A stretch of DNA of 20,529 bases from Actinomycetes bacterium (GCA_030631725.1 DAOVKO010000005.1:1-20529); one strand, 5' to 3'. Counted from the stretch's first letter, positions 1 to 7,813 are shown. Made by a program: numbers and translations. The notes: a model not told the origin generated them from the letters alone.

Positions 1-507
1 CTTTTTCTTGGCCGAGAGAACCTCCAGGGCGTCGGGTTCATAGTCGGGGGCGATTATGCCGTCGGAAATTACCCCGGCGATGATTTGGGCGGTGCAAAGG
101 TCCACCTTTTCGCTCAGGGCGATAAAATCACCAAAGCTGCTGAGCGGGTCGGCGCCACGGGCACGGACGTAGGCGGTGGCCAGCGGGGAGAGTTCAGTGT
201 CCTGGCAATCAAAGACCCGGCGGTCCAGGTCGGAGAGTTCGACACTGACGGCGGCACCAGCCGGCGAAACGTGCTTGAAGCTGGCGGCGGCTGGCAGGCC
301 TAGAGCGGCTTTTAGTTCTTTGACCAACTGCCAGGCATTGAGAGCATCGCAGTAATTGATGTAGCCGGGATTACCGTTGAGCACCTCAAAGGGGAGTTTG
401 CGGCCGGGGGTAAAATATATGGCTGCCGGTTTTTGATTGGGATTGCAGCCGTATTTCATCTCCATTTGCTTTTGGTATTGACGAGTTAGCATCTGGTCGT
501 CGCTCAT
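1..507 (-). CDS. purH: AICAR transformylase, stand-alone form (partial, C-terminal part off the left edge)
   Basis: Catalyses formyl transfer from 10-formyl-tetrahydrofolate to AICAR, the penultimate step of IMP synthesis. The 169 visible codons start at an ATG with an AAAGGAG ribosome site (518-524) ten bases upstream. The motif KYGCNPNQKPA comes at residue 18, followed by EVLNGNPGYINYCDALNAWQ and ASFKHVSPAGAAV, all typical of the transformylase domain. In ordinary bifunctional PurH this domain begins only after an IMP cyclohydrolase domain of about 200 residues; here it begins at the N-terminus. The protein therefore matches the shorter single-domain family (about 390 residues, as in Bacteroides). 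The gene lies 29 bp downstream of dapB on the same strand and is probably cotranscribed. A second enzyme must supply the cyclohydrolase step elsewhere in the genome. Confidence 0.9.
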   Translation of the reverse strand, partial: MSDDQMLTRQYQKQMEMKYGCNPNQKPAAIYFTPGRKLPFEVLNGNPGYINYCDALNAWQLVKELKAALGLPAAASFKHVSPAGAAVSVELSDLDRRVFDCQDTELSPLATAYVRARGADPLSSFGDFIALSEKVDLCTAQIIAGVISDGIIAPDYEPDALEVLSAKKK

Positions 508-536
508 TAGTAAATCACTCCTTTGAGGGTAGCTTG

Positions 537-1337
537 TTATTTTTTCAATCCCAGAACATCCAGCATGTCATAAAGTCCGGGCGGCTGGGTAACGATCCAG
601 GCGGCGGCGGTTAGAGCCCCCCTGGCGAATATGTCCCGCGAATGGGCCTTGTGGGTGAGTTCGAGGGTTTCGCCGAGGGTGCTGAAGGCCACGGTGTGCT
701 CGCCGACGACGTCGCCTTGCCGCCGGGCGTGCATACCAATGTTCCCCGGCTGACGGGACACTTCGGCTCCGCTTCGGCCGTGAGTTATGCAGCTATCGAA
801 ATCCTTTTTGGTGGCTGCGCAAATTTGCCTGGCCAACTCCAGGGCCGTGCCCGAAGGGGCGTCCTTCTTAAAGCGGTGGTGGGTCTCGGTGATCTCGATG
901 TCGTAATCATCGCCCAGGGCGGCGGCGACCTGACCGACTAAACGAAATAGTAGATTAACACCCAGGCTCATGTTGGCAGCTTGGAGCACGGCGATGTCCT
1001 TGCCAGCGTCCTTGACGGTTGCGAGCTGCTCAGGACTTAGACCGGTGGTTCCGATGACCATGGGCACGGCGTCCTTTCGGGCGGCGGCCAGAAACTCGAT
1101 GGTGGCCTGGGGGGTGGTGAAGTCAATCAGTACGTCTGGCTTGGCGGACCATTTGGAGCTGATCGCTAGATCGAGTTTGCCCAAGCCCAGCAGCTCGCCC
1201 AGATCGACGCCCTGGGCCGGATGGTCGGCCCGCTCGACGGCGCAAGTGATCCGAAAGTTTTCATCCTGCTGGGCCAGAGTCGCGATACGGCGGCCCATGC
1301 GACCCGCAGAACCGATGATTCCCAGCTTGATAGCCAT
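537..1337 (-). CDS. dapB: 4-hydroxy-tetrahydrodipicolinate reductase (DapB)
   Basis: Reduces 4-hydroxy-tetrahydrodipicolinate with NAD(P)H in the cytoplasmic diaminopimelate/lysine pathway. The 266-residue product is of normal family length. The N-terminal Rossmann loop reads GIIGSAGRMGRR (residues 6-17). The catalytic and substrate-binding block ETHHRFKKDAPSGTA lies at 151-165; His153 and Lys157 align with E. coli His159 and Lys163. The conserved GTTG stretch is at 96-99. I start at the ATG at 1337, where GGAG sits eight bases upstream; seven further in-frame codons exist upstream (to 1358) but they precede the conserved fold start. The AICAR transformylase gene follows after 29 bp. A gap of about 100 bp separates it from the metallohydrolase gene upstream, where no clear promoter or terminator was found. 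Confidence 0.95.
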   Translation of the reverse strand: MAIKLGIIGSAGRMGRRIATLAQQDENFRITCAVERADHPAQGVDLGELLGLGKLDLAISSKWSAKPDVLIDFTTPQATIEFLAAARKDAVPMVIGTTGLSPEQLATVKDAGKDIAVLQAANMSLGVNLLFRLVGQVAAALGDDYDIEITETHHRFKKDAPSGTALELARQICAATKKDFDSCITHGRSGAEVSRQPGNIGMHARRQGDVVGEHTVAFSTLGETLELTHKAHSRDIFARGALTAAAWIVTQPPGLYDMLDVLGLKK

Positions 1338-1441
1338 TATTCCAGCTCCAAAAGACACGAAAGCAAAGCGTGAATTCAGAATTTAACACTGCCCAGCCGG
1401 ACAAGCAAAGGAATTATGCCCAACCGAGCGAACTAACCTGG

Positions 1442-2278
1442 CTAGCCCATGAAAAAGTGGATGCGTTGGCGCTGGTCGCGGGGGAGCCTTTGGCTAAGGA
1501 GCTCTTTTGCCTGGCGCATATCGGTTCGCCTGCTCAGGTGGGTGAGGACGATGTATTCGTTTTGCAGTTGGGGCAATAACTCGATGAAGTCGTCCAAGTG
1601 GACATGCTGTCCGAACCTGGCGCGGTGTTGGTGGCCTTCTTCGAAAAAGGTGCATTCGACGACGAGGACCGTGGCCTGGCGCATCATGTCGGTCCATTTG
1701 AGGCTTTCGAACTCCACGTCGCCAAGGTAGCAGAGAAGAGGAACGTGTGTGGTTCGGGTGATTTTTTGGCCCTTGTTTTTGAGCTCGACGATTTGCGGGC
1801 TGCTCAGGCCGAGATACTCTTCGAGCAGTTTTTCCCTCCGGCTGTAGATGAGGTATCCGAGCGAGGCTGCGGTATGGGGGACACGGAAGGCTTGGACCAC
1901 CAGGTTGCGGCGGATTTCGTATTCGTCGCCGCCGGCCAGCGGCACGATTTGCCGGGGAGAGACTTTTCCCTCGATGCGGTCCCAGGCGGCGAGCATCTGT
2001 TCGATTGGTTCGGCTATTTGCTTCGGCACCAGGGCGGTCCCGGGCTGCATTCCCTGGAAATCCCGCTGGGAGAAATAATAGGCCAATGCGGCGGCGTGGT
2101 CCATGTGACCGTGGGTCAGACAGATGTAGCCGCAGGAGAGGGCCACGCGAGGGCAGAGCCCGATATCGAAGCAGACGTCAAGCTCGGGGACGGCCACGGC
2201 GGTCTGCTCGCCGGCAATGCTGACGCCGCAAAGGCTCAGCTCGCCACAACGGATTCCACGGCGGAATTTGTTCCTCAC
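1442..2278 (-). CDS. Metallo-beta-lactamase-fold hydrolase, RNase Z-like
   Basis: A 278-residue metallo-beta-lactamase-fold protein. The zinc motif is THGHMDH at residues 55-61. Further likely ligands are His135 (RVPHTAASLGY), Asp187 (YLGDVE) and His247 (LTHLSRR). The order HxHxDH, His, Asp, His and the phrases YLGDVE and VVECTF resemble RNase Z, which trims tRNA 3' ends, but I do not see enough to rule out another phosphodiesterase of this superfamily. The start codon is GTG, with GAGGA nine bases upstream. The N-terminal motif DNA (2093-2119) has a relic copy beside the methyltransferase gene at 3339-3365. dapB lies about 100 bp downstream on the same strand. Confidence 0.75.
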   Translation of the reverse strand: MRNKFRRGIRCGELSLCGVSIAGEQTAVAVPELDVCFDIGLCPRVALSCGYICLTHGHMDHAAALAYYFSQRDFQGMQPGTALVPKQIAEPIEQMLAAWDRIEGKVSPRQIVPLAGGDEYEIRRNLVVQAFRVPHTAASLGYLIYSRREKLLEEYLGLSSPQIVELKNKGQKITRTTHVPLLCYLGDVEFESLKWTDMMRQATVLVVECTFFEEGHQHRARFGQHVHLDDFIELLPQLQNEYIVLTHLSRRTDMRQAKELLSQRLPRDQRQRIHFFMG

Positions 2279-2293
2279 CTTGCAAGTTCCTCA

Positions 2294-2395
2294 AACTAAG
2301 GCAAATACTTCAAAACCCTCTGGCTGAATCCAGGAGGATGTTGACCGGGCCATCGTTGAGACTCTCGATACCCATATGGGCGGCGAAATATCCAC
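2294..2395 (-). pseudogene. Truncated second copy of the 3' end of dtd
   Basis: This stretch aligns with the last 26 codons of dtd, its TGA stop and about 16 bases beyond it (3379-3477), with roughly 15 differences in about 98 bases. It encodes FAAHMGIESLNDGPV and then NILLDSARGF before the stop, nearly identical to intact dtd. Almost all codon differences are synonymous; only Gly for Ala and Tyr for Lys change the protein. Upstream of the match the frame runs into unrelated sequence, so no working enzyme can be made. The pattern means that this copy diverged while under protein-level selection and was truncated afterwards. It marks one end of the segment carrying the methyltransferase. Confidence 0.85.
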
Positions 2396-2478
2396 TTCCG
2401 CCGTGCCGCCGAGGCTTTGAAGGTTGGGCGGCAGCGTTCGATCCGGCTGCTTCGAGGGCACACATCCGGGAAAGCGGC

Positions 2479-3336
2479 TCAGCAGGGCTCCGCAAAATCA
2501 ATTCTCCTATAAAGGAGAAGCCGGTAAGTCTTCCATTTCTTGAAGTTTTCGCTTGTTTTCAGGCCGCTGAAATACTTCTCATTCATCTTGTCCATTTTCT
2601 TCCCGTACAGAAACCTCAGTGATTTTGACATAATGGGATACTTGCTCTCCAGAAGCTGCCGTATCAAGTCCACCGTAGGCTTGACAACTTCCTGAAGGAC
2701 TTCGTTCTCAATGTCTATGCTGGGTGCGGTTTGGGCAGTGATATCGACGTCTTTGACGAGTTCAAGAGGAGATTCTGCGACGATCCGCTGAAGACGGGTA
2801 AGCGGATGTCCTCCTGATAAGGGACTCTGTCCCGGCAGATCCTTTCTGAAGACGTCGCAAATCAGCATATAGCCGCCCGGCCTGAGCAACTCAAGGGTCT
2901 TTTTGATGCCTTTTTCAGGATTGATATATTGAAAACTCTCGGCGAACAGAATCAGGTCATACCGATTTTCCGTGTGAAGCGCTTCATAATAACACTCAAA
3001 GACGCGACTGGTTTTGGACAATAGCTCACGGGCCTGCCTGCTGAGATAGCTACTTGGAGAAACACAATCCACCCCGTAACCCATCCGAACCAACTCACTG
3101 GCCACTTGCCCCATGCCACAGCCAACATCCAGGATTCTTGCTACACCCTCCGGAATATGGGAGATGAGGAATTGGGCATAATTCTCCTGGGCAATGCCCA
3201 AATTGGCGATGTCAACATCAAGATCGTCAGACCAATAGCCGTAATGGAGGTGCTGCAGTTTGAGGAAATACCGGCCGCAGATAACTGCGATTTCCAGGCC
3301 TATTTCGCGGGAACCTCTCTTCTTTCCATTCTTCAT
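2479..3336 (-). CDS. Class I SAM-dependent methyltransferase, likely acquired
   Basis: A 285-residue protein with a Rossmann-type methyltransferase core. The SAM-binding motif I is ILDVGCGMGQ (68-77), followed by YDLILFAESFQYI and LLRPGGYMLICDVF. The N-terminal LHYGYW phrase resembles a group of small-molecule or lipid methyltransferases, but the substrate cannot be read from the sequence. I start at the ATG at 3336; the longer frame to 3471 is antisense or out-of-frame sequence over the dtd end. No ribosome site precedes this ATG; instead a relic of the metallohydrolase motif ends two bases upstream. Base composition looks clearly more AT-rich than in the flanking genes. The last few codons (…FAEPC) may be read-through at a junction. 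With both flanking relics, this looks like a transferred gene. Confidence 0.8.
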   Translation of the reverse strand: MKNGKKRGSREIGLEIAVICGRYFLKLQHLHYGYWSDDLDVDIANLGIAQENYAQFLISHIPEGVARILDVGCGMGQVASELVRMGYGVDCVSPSSYLSRQARELLSKTSRVFECYYEALHTENRYDLILFAESFQYINPEKGIKKTLELLRPGGYMLICDVFRKDLPGQSPLSGGHPLTRLQRIVAESPLELVKDVDITAQTAPSIDIENEVLQEVVKPTVDLIRQLLESKYPIMSKSLRFLYGKKMDKMNEKYFSGLKTSENFKKWKTYRLLLYRRIDFAEPC

Positions 3337-3338
3337 TG

Positions 3339-3365
3339 GGCGTGGTCCATGTGGTCGTGGGTCAG
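3339..3365 (-). pseudogene. Relic of the metallohydrolase active-site segment
   Basis: Twenty-five of 27 bases match 2093-2119 inside the metallohydrolase gene, the stretch encoding the zinc motif. Read in the same frame it gives LTHDHMDHAQ and then a TGA that overlaps the methyltransferase ATG; a TAA lies four codons before it. No other part of the metallohydrolase gene is present here. It lies between the methyltransferase start and the dtd end, the reciprocal position to the truncated dtd copy at 2294-2395. A chance match or a fragment of another metallohydrolase is possible because the match is short. Confidence 0.6.
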
Positions 3366-3394
3366 GTCTTGTTAGAGTGCCTAAGGCGAATGTT

Positions 3395-3844
3395 TCAAAA
3401 CCCTCTAGCTGAATCCAACAGGATATTGACTGGCCCATCGTTGAGACTCTCGATGGCCATGTGGGCGGCAAACTTTCCTTCAGCGAGCCAGATTCCCTGA
3501 TCGCGTATCTGCTGGGCCAATTCGTCGAGCAGGGGCTGGGCTTTGGCTGGCTCTGCGGCGGCGGCGAAGCTGGGGCGTCGGCCCTTGCGAGCGTCGCCGT
3601 GCAGAGTGAAGTTGCTCACCAGCAGGACCTGCCCGGCGGTTTCCAAGAGACTTAGATTAAAGCGTCCGTCCTGATCGTTGAAGATTCTCAGCCCGCTAAT
3701 CTTTTGCCCCAGGTATCGACTGTCCTGGGGGGTGTCTTGGGCCCCGACGCTGACATAGACCAGCAGGCCGGGTCCAATCTCGGCGAGCTGCTGATCATCG
3801 ACACTGAGCCGGGCGAATTTTACTCTCTGGACTATGGCACGCAC
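3395..3844 (-). CDS. dtd: D-aminoacyl-tRNA deacylase (DTD)
   Basis: Hydrolyses D-amino acids (and glycine mischarged on tRNA-Ala) from tRNA, a chirality checkpoint in translation. The 149-residue product is of standard length and complete. The signature block SNFTLHGDARKGRRPSF occupies 77-93, with Thr80 in the catalytic position. The Gly-Pro motif of the cross-subunit active site, NDGPV, is at 135-139. The start is GTG, sharing one base with the TAG stop of the upstream WYL regulator gene (TAGTG), so translation is likely coupled. A truncated, diverged copy of its 3' end lies about 1 kb downstream at 2294-2395. Confidence 0.95.
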   Translation of the reverse strand: MRAIVQRVKFARLSVDDQQLAEIGPGLLVYVSVGAQDTPQDSRYLGQKISGLRIFNDQDGRFNLSLLETAGQVLLVSNFTLHGDARKGRRPSFAAAAEPAKAQPLLDELAQQIRDQGIWLAEGKFAAHMAIESLNDGPVNILLDSARGF

Positions 3845-4917
3845 TACTTGGGCTTCCTCTTATACATATTGACCATGCGTTCGGCGGTTTTGCCAATGCG
3901 CTTGCGGAGGACGGCCGGGGCGATGACGCCGACTTCGGCGCCGTAACCGAGAATCCACCAGCTTATCTCGGTCAGGCCATCGACGGTTACCCGGAAGATC
4001 ATGGAACCGTCCTTGAGCCATTCGATGTGCTGGGTCTTGTGCCAGAGGACCTCGGCGACATTGCCGGCCACCTTGGAACTGAAGCGCAGGGCTACGCGGA
4101 AGACCCGGCCTTCAGGGATCATGTTCCAGGCGTAGCCGAAAAACTCGTCGAGGTGGAAATCCTTGTCGGGGACGTAGAGCTTATCCAGAAACTTCAACTG
4201 ATAAATCCGCAGCAGCTTAAAGGTTCGCATGGACTGATGCAAGCTGGAGTATGCGATGACGTACCAGGCTCGTTGACAAAACACCAGGCGATAAGGATCG
4301 AGGGTCGTCTGAATCCGCTCTCGCTCGGTGAAGGAGCGATAGACCATTTTGAGTTTTCGCTTTTGGTGAATGGCCTTTTGGATCATGGCGAAAAAGCCCC
4401 CGGTATCCTTGTGCCGGGCCAGCGGAGCAGGCCAAATGTCGATTTTACTCATCAACTCGCTGCAGTACTGCTGGACGTCGGCGGGCAGGACGGATTCGAT
4501 TTTCAAGGCTGCGCTGGCCGCGGCCTGCAGCAGGGGCACAGAGGGGCCGGGGGCACTATGCTTGACACCTCTGCTGGCCAGCAGCAGGGCCAAGGCCTCT
4601 GTGAGGCTGAAATCCACCGGGCGAAGTAGACTTCCGGGTTTGGCGCGGTATCCGCCGGCCTGGCGGTCATGGACGAATTCCATGCCTACCGAGCGGAGGA
4701 CATCGAGGTAGCGAAAGACGATCCGCCGGGATACGCCCAGTTCGCGAGCCAGGGCAGGGGTATCGCAACCTCGCCCGCTCTGCAGCAGGCTGATGAGTTT
4801 GAGCAAACGGTGGATGCGCCTGAATTGTCCGGCTCGCTCCGCGGCGGCTCTGCGCGAAGGGCCCCCAGAGCGACTTTTGGGCTTGTGGGCCTGCTTGATG
4901 GTTGTAAGCGTAGGCAT
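3844..4917 (-). CDS. WYL-domain transcriptional regulator
   Basis: A 357-residue regulator. Residues about 36-90 form a winged helix-turn-helix (RELGVSRRIVFRYLDVLRS). A WYL sensor domain follows at about 171-246 with LDPYRLVFCQRAWYVIAY, and a WCX-type C-terminal extension at about 270-345 includes WWILGYGAEVGVIAP. WYL domains bind nucleotides, nucleic-acid ends or other ligands and control transcription, often of DNA-repair or defence genes; the ligand here is unknown. The N-terminal 30 residues are basic and low in complexity. The gene is divergent from ppdK and coupled to dtd by a TAGTG overlap. A candidate promoter lies at 4981-5009. It might control its own operon, ppdK or a distant locus. 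Confidence 0.85.
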   Translation of the reverse strand: MPTLTTIKQAHKPKSRSGGPSRRAAAERAGQFRRIHRLLKLISLLQSGRGCDTPALARELGVSRRIVFRYLDVLRSVGMEFVHDRQAGGYRAKPGSLLRPVDFSLTEALALLLASRGVKHSAPGPSVPLLQAAASAALKIESVLPADVQQYCSELMSKIDIWPAPLARHKDTGGFFAMIQKAIHQKRKLKMVYRSFTERERIQTTLDPYRLVFCQRAWYVIAYSSLHQSMRTFKLLRIYQLKFLDKLYVPDKDFHLDEFFGYAWNMIPEGRVFRVALRFSSKVAGNVAEVLWHKTQHIEWLKDGSMIFRVTVDGLTEISWWILGYGAEVGVIAPAVLRKRIGKTAERMVNMYKRKPK

Positions 4918-4980
4918 CAGTGATGGTTCTCTCTGAGCTGCTACAAGGCGGATTGAACTATACTGAACTTAGTGCCTTAG

Positions 4981-5009
4981 TTTATACCGTGGCTGCTGCT
5001 GCAATCCAA
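4981..5009 (-). promoter_or_regulatory. Candidate sigma-70-type promoter for the WYL-dtd unit
   Basis: Read on the minus strand: TTGGAT (-35, 5004-5009), 17-base spacer, TATAAA (-10, 4981-4986; five of six consensus bases). A start site would fall near 4974, leaving a leader of about 57 bases before the WYL ATG. It lies back to back with the ppdK promoter, with about 28 bases between the two -35 boxes, where a regulator such as the WYL protein could bind. Confidence 0.4.
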
Positions 5010-5037
5010 GCACTTCTTTATGATTCAGGCTTGATGA

Positions 5038-5066
5038 TTGACAAGGGCCCCGGCCCTGCGTAAGAT
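5038..5066 (+). promoter_or_regulatory. Candidate sigma-70-type promoter for ppdK
   Basis: Perfect TTGACA (-35, 5038-5043), exactly 17 bases, then TAAGAT (-10, 5061-5066; four of six consensus bases). The spacer holds the GC-rich GGGCCCCGGCCC. The start site would be near 5073, giving a leader of about 115 bases before the ppdK ATG. The same stretch could be read as coding from the TTG at 5038, which is a further reason to reject that upstream start. Confidence 0.5.
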
Positions 5067-5173
5067 GCCTGGCTTGCAGTGGTTTATCCGGCTGATTCCG
5101 GAGCGCGTGTGGTTTGGTAAGCCCGACTGGGATTTGCCGGGTAGTTTTTCAACAATGGCCCCGGCTGTCATAT

Positions 5174-5178
5174 GGGAG
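5174..5178 (+). promoter_or_regulatory. Ribosome binding site that fixes the ppdK start
   Basis: GGGAG nine bases before the ATG at 5188. This start gives the family-typical N-terminus MKKMVYFFANGNAEG and the usual 874-residue length, unlike the longer frame from a TTG at 5038. Confidence 0.7.
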
Positions 5179-5187
5179 CAAACAAGT

Positions 5188-7812
5188 ATGAAAAAAATGG
5201 TGTATTTCTTCGCTAACGGCAACGCCGAAGGCAACTCGAAGATGAAAGAGCTCCTGGGGGGCAAGGGAGCCAACCTGGCGGAGATGACCAACATCGCTTT
5301 GCCGGTGCCGCCGGGGTTTACCATTACCACGGAGGTTTGTGACGAATATTACAAGTCGGGCCGGAAGTTCCCCGCGGGCCTCTCGCAGCAGATCGATAAG
5401 AACCTCGCCAAGCTGGAAAGGGTAATGAAGGCCAAGCTGGGCGACAACGATAATCCGCTTTTGGTCAGCGTTCGCAGCGGGGCGGCGGTGTCCATGCCGG
5501 GGATGATGGATACGGTGCTGAACTTGGGTCTGACGGACAAGTCGATGGTGGGGCTGGCAAAGCAGACTAACGAGCGGACGGCCTGGGACGCGTATCGTCG
5601 TTTGATCAACATGTTCGGCGACGTGGTTATGGGGATGGATCACGAACATTTCGAAAATGCAATGACTGCGGTGAAGAAGAAGGCCCGGGTGAAGTTGGAT
5701 ACTGACCTGAAGGTTTCGCATCTAAAAGAGCTGGTGAAGAAATATAAGGCCATCTATAGGAAACACACCGGAGAGAATTTCCCGCAGAACCCCAAGATGC
5801 AATTGCGCAAGGCCGTTGAAGCTGTATTCGGTTCCTGGCATACGCCCCGGGCCGTTAAGTATCGGCAGATTAATAACATTACCGGGCTGCTGGGCACGGC
5901 GGTGAACGTTCAGACCATGGTCTTCGGGAACATGGGGGCCGCCTCGGGGACTGGGGTCTGTTTTACCCGCAATCCTTCCACCGGCCAAAACGTGTTCTAC
6001 GGCGAGTTCTTGATGAACGCCCAGGGCGAGGACGTGGTGGCCGGCATCCGCACGCCGCTGCCCATCGAGCAGCTCAACGATTATCTGCCCGACTGCTACG
6101 AACAACTGCTGGCGATCAAGGACATCCTGGAAAAGCACTACAAGGACGTGCAGGATTTTGAGTTCACAATCCAGAACGGCAGGCTGTACATATTGCAGAC
6201 GCGTACGGGCAAGCGTACGGGCTTAGCGGCGGTCCGCATTGCCGTGGAAATGGTAAAGGAAAGGCTGATCGACAAGAAGACGGCAATTCTGCGGGTCGAG
6301 CCGTCAGCCCTGGATCAGTTGTTGCATCCGCAGTTCGACCCCAAGGCCCCAAAGAAGATTATAGCTACGGGATTGGCAGCTTCGCCGGGGGCGGCCTCGG
6401 GGAAGATCGCCTTTACCGCCGAGGATGCTGAAAGACGAGCCGAGCTGGGCGAGCGAGTGCTGCTGGTTCGGCGGGAAACCTCTCCCGAAGATATCGGGGG
6501 GATGAGCGCAGCGGTGGGCATTCTGACCAGCACCGGCGGGATGACCTCGCACGCGGCAGTGGTAGCCCGGGGAATGGGAACTCCTTGCGTGGCTGGTTGC
6601 GGAGTGCTGCACATAGACGCCAAGAGCAAGACCCTGAAGGTCAATGGCAAAACCTACAACAGTAAAGACTGGCTGAGCATTGACGGATCGACGGGGGATG
6701 TGATGGCTGATAAGGTGCCGACCGTAGAGCCTGAGTTCAGCGGGCATTTTTCGACTTTGATGAAATGGGCGGACTCGCTGCGAAGGCTCAAGGTGCGGAC
6801 CAATGCCGACACGCCCGAGGATTCGAAAGTGGCCCGGGACTTCGGCGCCCAGGGGATCGGACTTTGCCGAACGGAGCACATGTTCTTCGAGGGCCAGCGC
6901 ATTCGGGCGATGCGGGAGATGATTTTAGCCGACAATGAGAAGGGCCGACGCAAGGCCCTGAGAAAACTGCTGCCGATGCAGCGGCGAGATTTTGTGGGCA
7001 TCTTCAAGGCTATGAAGGGGCTGCCGGTAACCATTCGGCTGCTGGATCCGCCGCTGCACGAGTTTTTGCCACAGGACGATAAGGCTCAGCGGGAAATGGC
7101 CCGGCGATTGAAGATATCGGTCAAGGATGTGCAGGCCAAGGTGGCCCAGCTTCATGAGATGAATCCGATGCTGGGGCATCGGGGCTGTCGGCTGGCGGTA
7201 ACTTATCCCGAAATTGCCGACATGCAGGTGCGGGCAATTATTGAGGCCGCCTGTGCCGTCAAGAAAAAGGGAATAAAGGTCTTGCCGGAGATCATGATCC
7301 CGCTGGTAGGCACGGTAAATGAGCTGAGCTTCCTGAAGGCCCGGGCCCGGGCTGTGGCTGCAGAGGTTATGGCCAAGAAGGCTGTGAGGCTCAAATACAT
7401 GATCGGCACGATGATCGAGATTCCGCGGGCGGCGTTGACGGCTGACGAGATTGCCGTCGAGGCGGAGTTCTTCAGCTTCGGGACAAATGACCTGACACAG
7501 ATGACTTTCGGCTTTAGCCGCGACGACGTGGGGACCTTTGTACCGCATTACTTGGCCACGGAGATCTTGCCGCGGGATCCGTTCCAAACCCTCGACCAGG
7601 GCGGGGTAGGGCAGCTGGTGAAGATGGGGCTGGAGCGTGGACGTCAAGCGAGACCCGACCTGAAGGTAGGCATCTGCGGAGAGCACGGCGGCGACCCGGA
7701 CTCGGTGAAGTTCTGTCATAATATCGGGATGGATTATGTATCTTGCAGCCCCTATCGGGTGCCGATTGCCCGGCTGGCAGCGGCCCAGGCGGCTATTGAG
7801 GAAAAGGGTTGA
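5188..7812 (+). CDS. ppdK: Pyruvate, phosphate dikinase
   Basis: Interconverts ATP, phosphate and pyruvate with AMP, diphosphate and phosphoenolpyruvate; in anaerobes it often works in glycolysis. The 874-residue length equals that of the Clostridium symbiosum enzyme. Domains in order: N-terminal nucleotide-binding domain (GGKGANLAEM at 24-33; RNPSTGQNVFYGEF at 261-274), phosphohistidine swivel domain with TSHAAVVARGMGTPC (catalytic His455), and C-terminal PEP/pyruvate barrel with RTEHMFF, GTNDLTQMTFG and GICGEHGGDP (catalytic Cys near 830). All key residues are present. A promoter candidate lies at 5038-5066. The YhaM-like gene begins one base after the stop region and probably shares the transcript. 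It is divergent from the WYL regulator gene. Confidence 0.97.
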   Translation: MKKMVYFFANGNAEGNSKMKELLGGKGANLAEMTNIALPVPPGFTITTEVCDEYYKSGRKFPAGLSQQIDKNLAKLERVMKAKLGDNDNPLLVSVRSGAAVSMPGMMDTVLNLGLTDKSMVGLAKQTNERTAWDAYRRLINMFGDVVMGMDHEHFENAMTAVKKKARVKLDTDLKVSHLKELVKKYKAIYRKHTGENFPQNPKMQLRKAVEAVFGSWHTPRAVKYRQINNITGLLGTAVNVQTMVFGNMGAASGTGVCFTRNPSTGQNVFYGEFLMNAQGEDVVAGIRTPLPIEQLNDYLPDCYEQLLAIKDILEKHYKDVQDFEFTIQNGRLYILQTRTGKRTGLAAVRIAVEMVKERLIDKKTAILRVEPSALDQLLHPQFDPKAPKKIIATGLAASPGAASGKIAFTAEDAERRAELGERVLLVRRETSPEDIGGMSAAVGILTSTGGMTSHAAVVARGMGTPCVAGCGVLHIDAKSKTLKVNGKTYNSKDWLSIDGSTGDVMADKVPTVEPEFSGHFSTLMKWADSLRRLKVRTNADTPEDSKVARDFGAQGIGLCRTEHMFFEGQRIRAMREMILADNEKGRRKALRKLLPMQRRDFVGIFKAMKGLPVTIRLLDPPLHEFLPQDDKAQREMARRLKISVKDVQAKVAQLHEMNPMLGHRGCRLAVTYPEIADMQVRAIIEAACAVKKKGIKVLPEIMIPLVGTVNELSFLKARARAVAAEVMAKKAVRLKYMIGTMIEIPRAALTADEIAVEAEFFSFGTNDLTQMTFGFSRDDVGTFVPHYLATEILPRDPFQTLDQGGVGQLVKMGLERGRQARPDLKVGICGEHGGDPDSVKFCHNIGMDYVSCSPYRVPIARLAAAQAAIEEKG

Positions 7813-7813
7813 A

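Noticed and set aside
2502..2519. Hairpin TTCTCCT…AGGAGAA as a terminator of the methyltransferase
   Set aside because: It lies inside the last codons of the reading frame and has no T-tract; it could be a remnant of the original gene end, but this cannot be shown.
3337..3471. Extra 45 codons at the start of the methyltransferase
   Set aside because: This part is out-of-frame dtd 3' end plus the metallohydrolase relic and carries no methyltransferase sequence.
5038..5187. Fifty-codon N-terminal extension of ppdK from a TTG
   Set aside because: The extension has no family similarity and overlaps the promoter pattern; the ATG at 5188 has a ribosome site and gives the standard 874-residue length.
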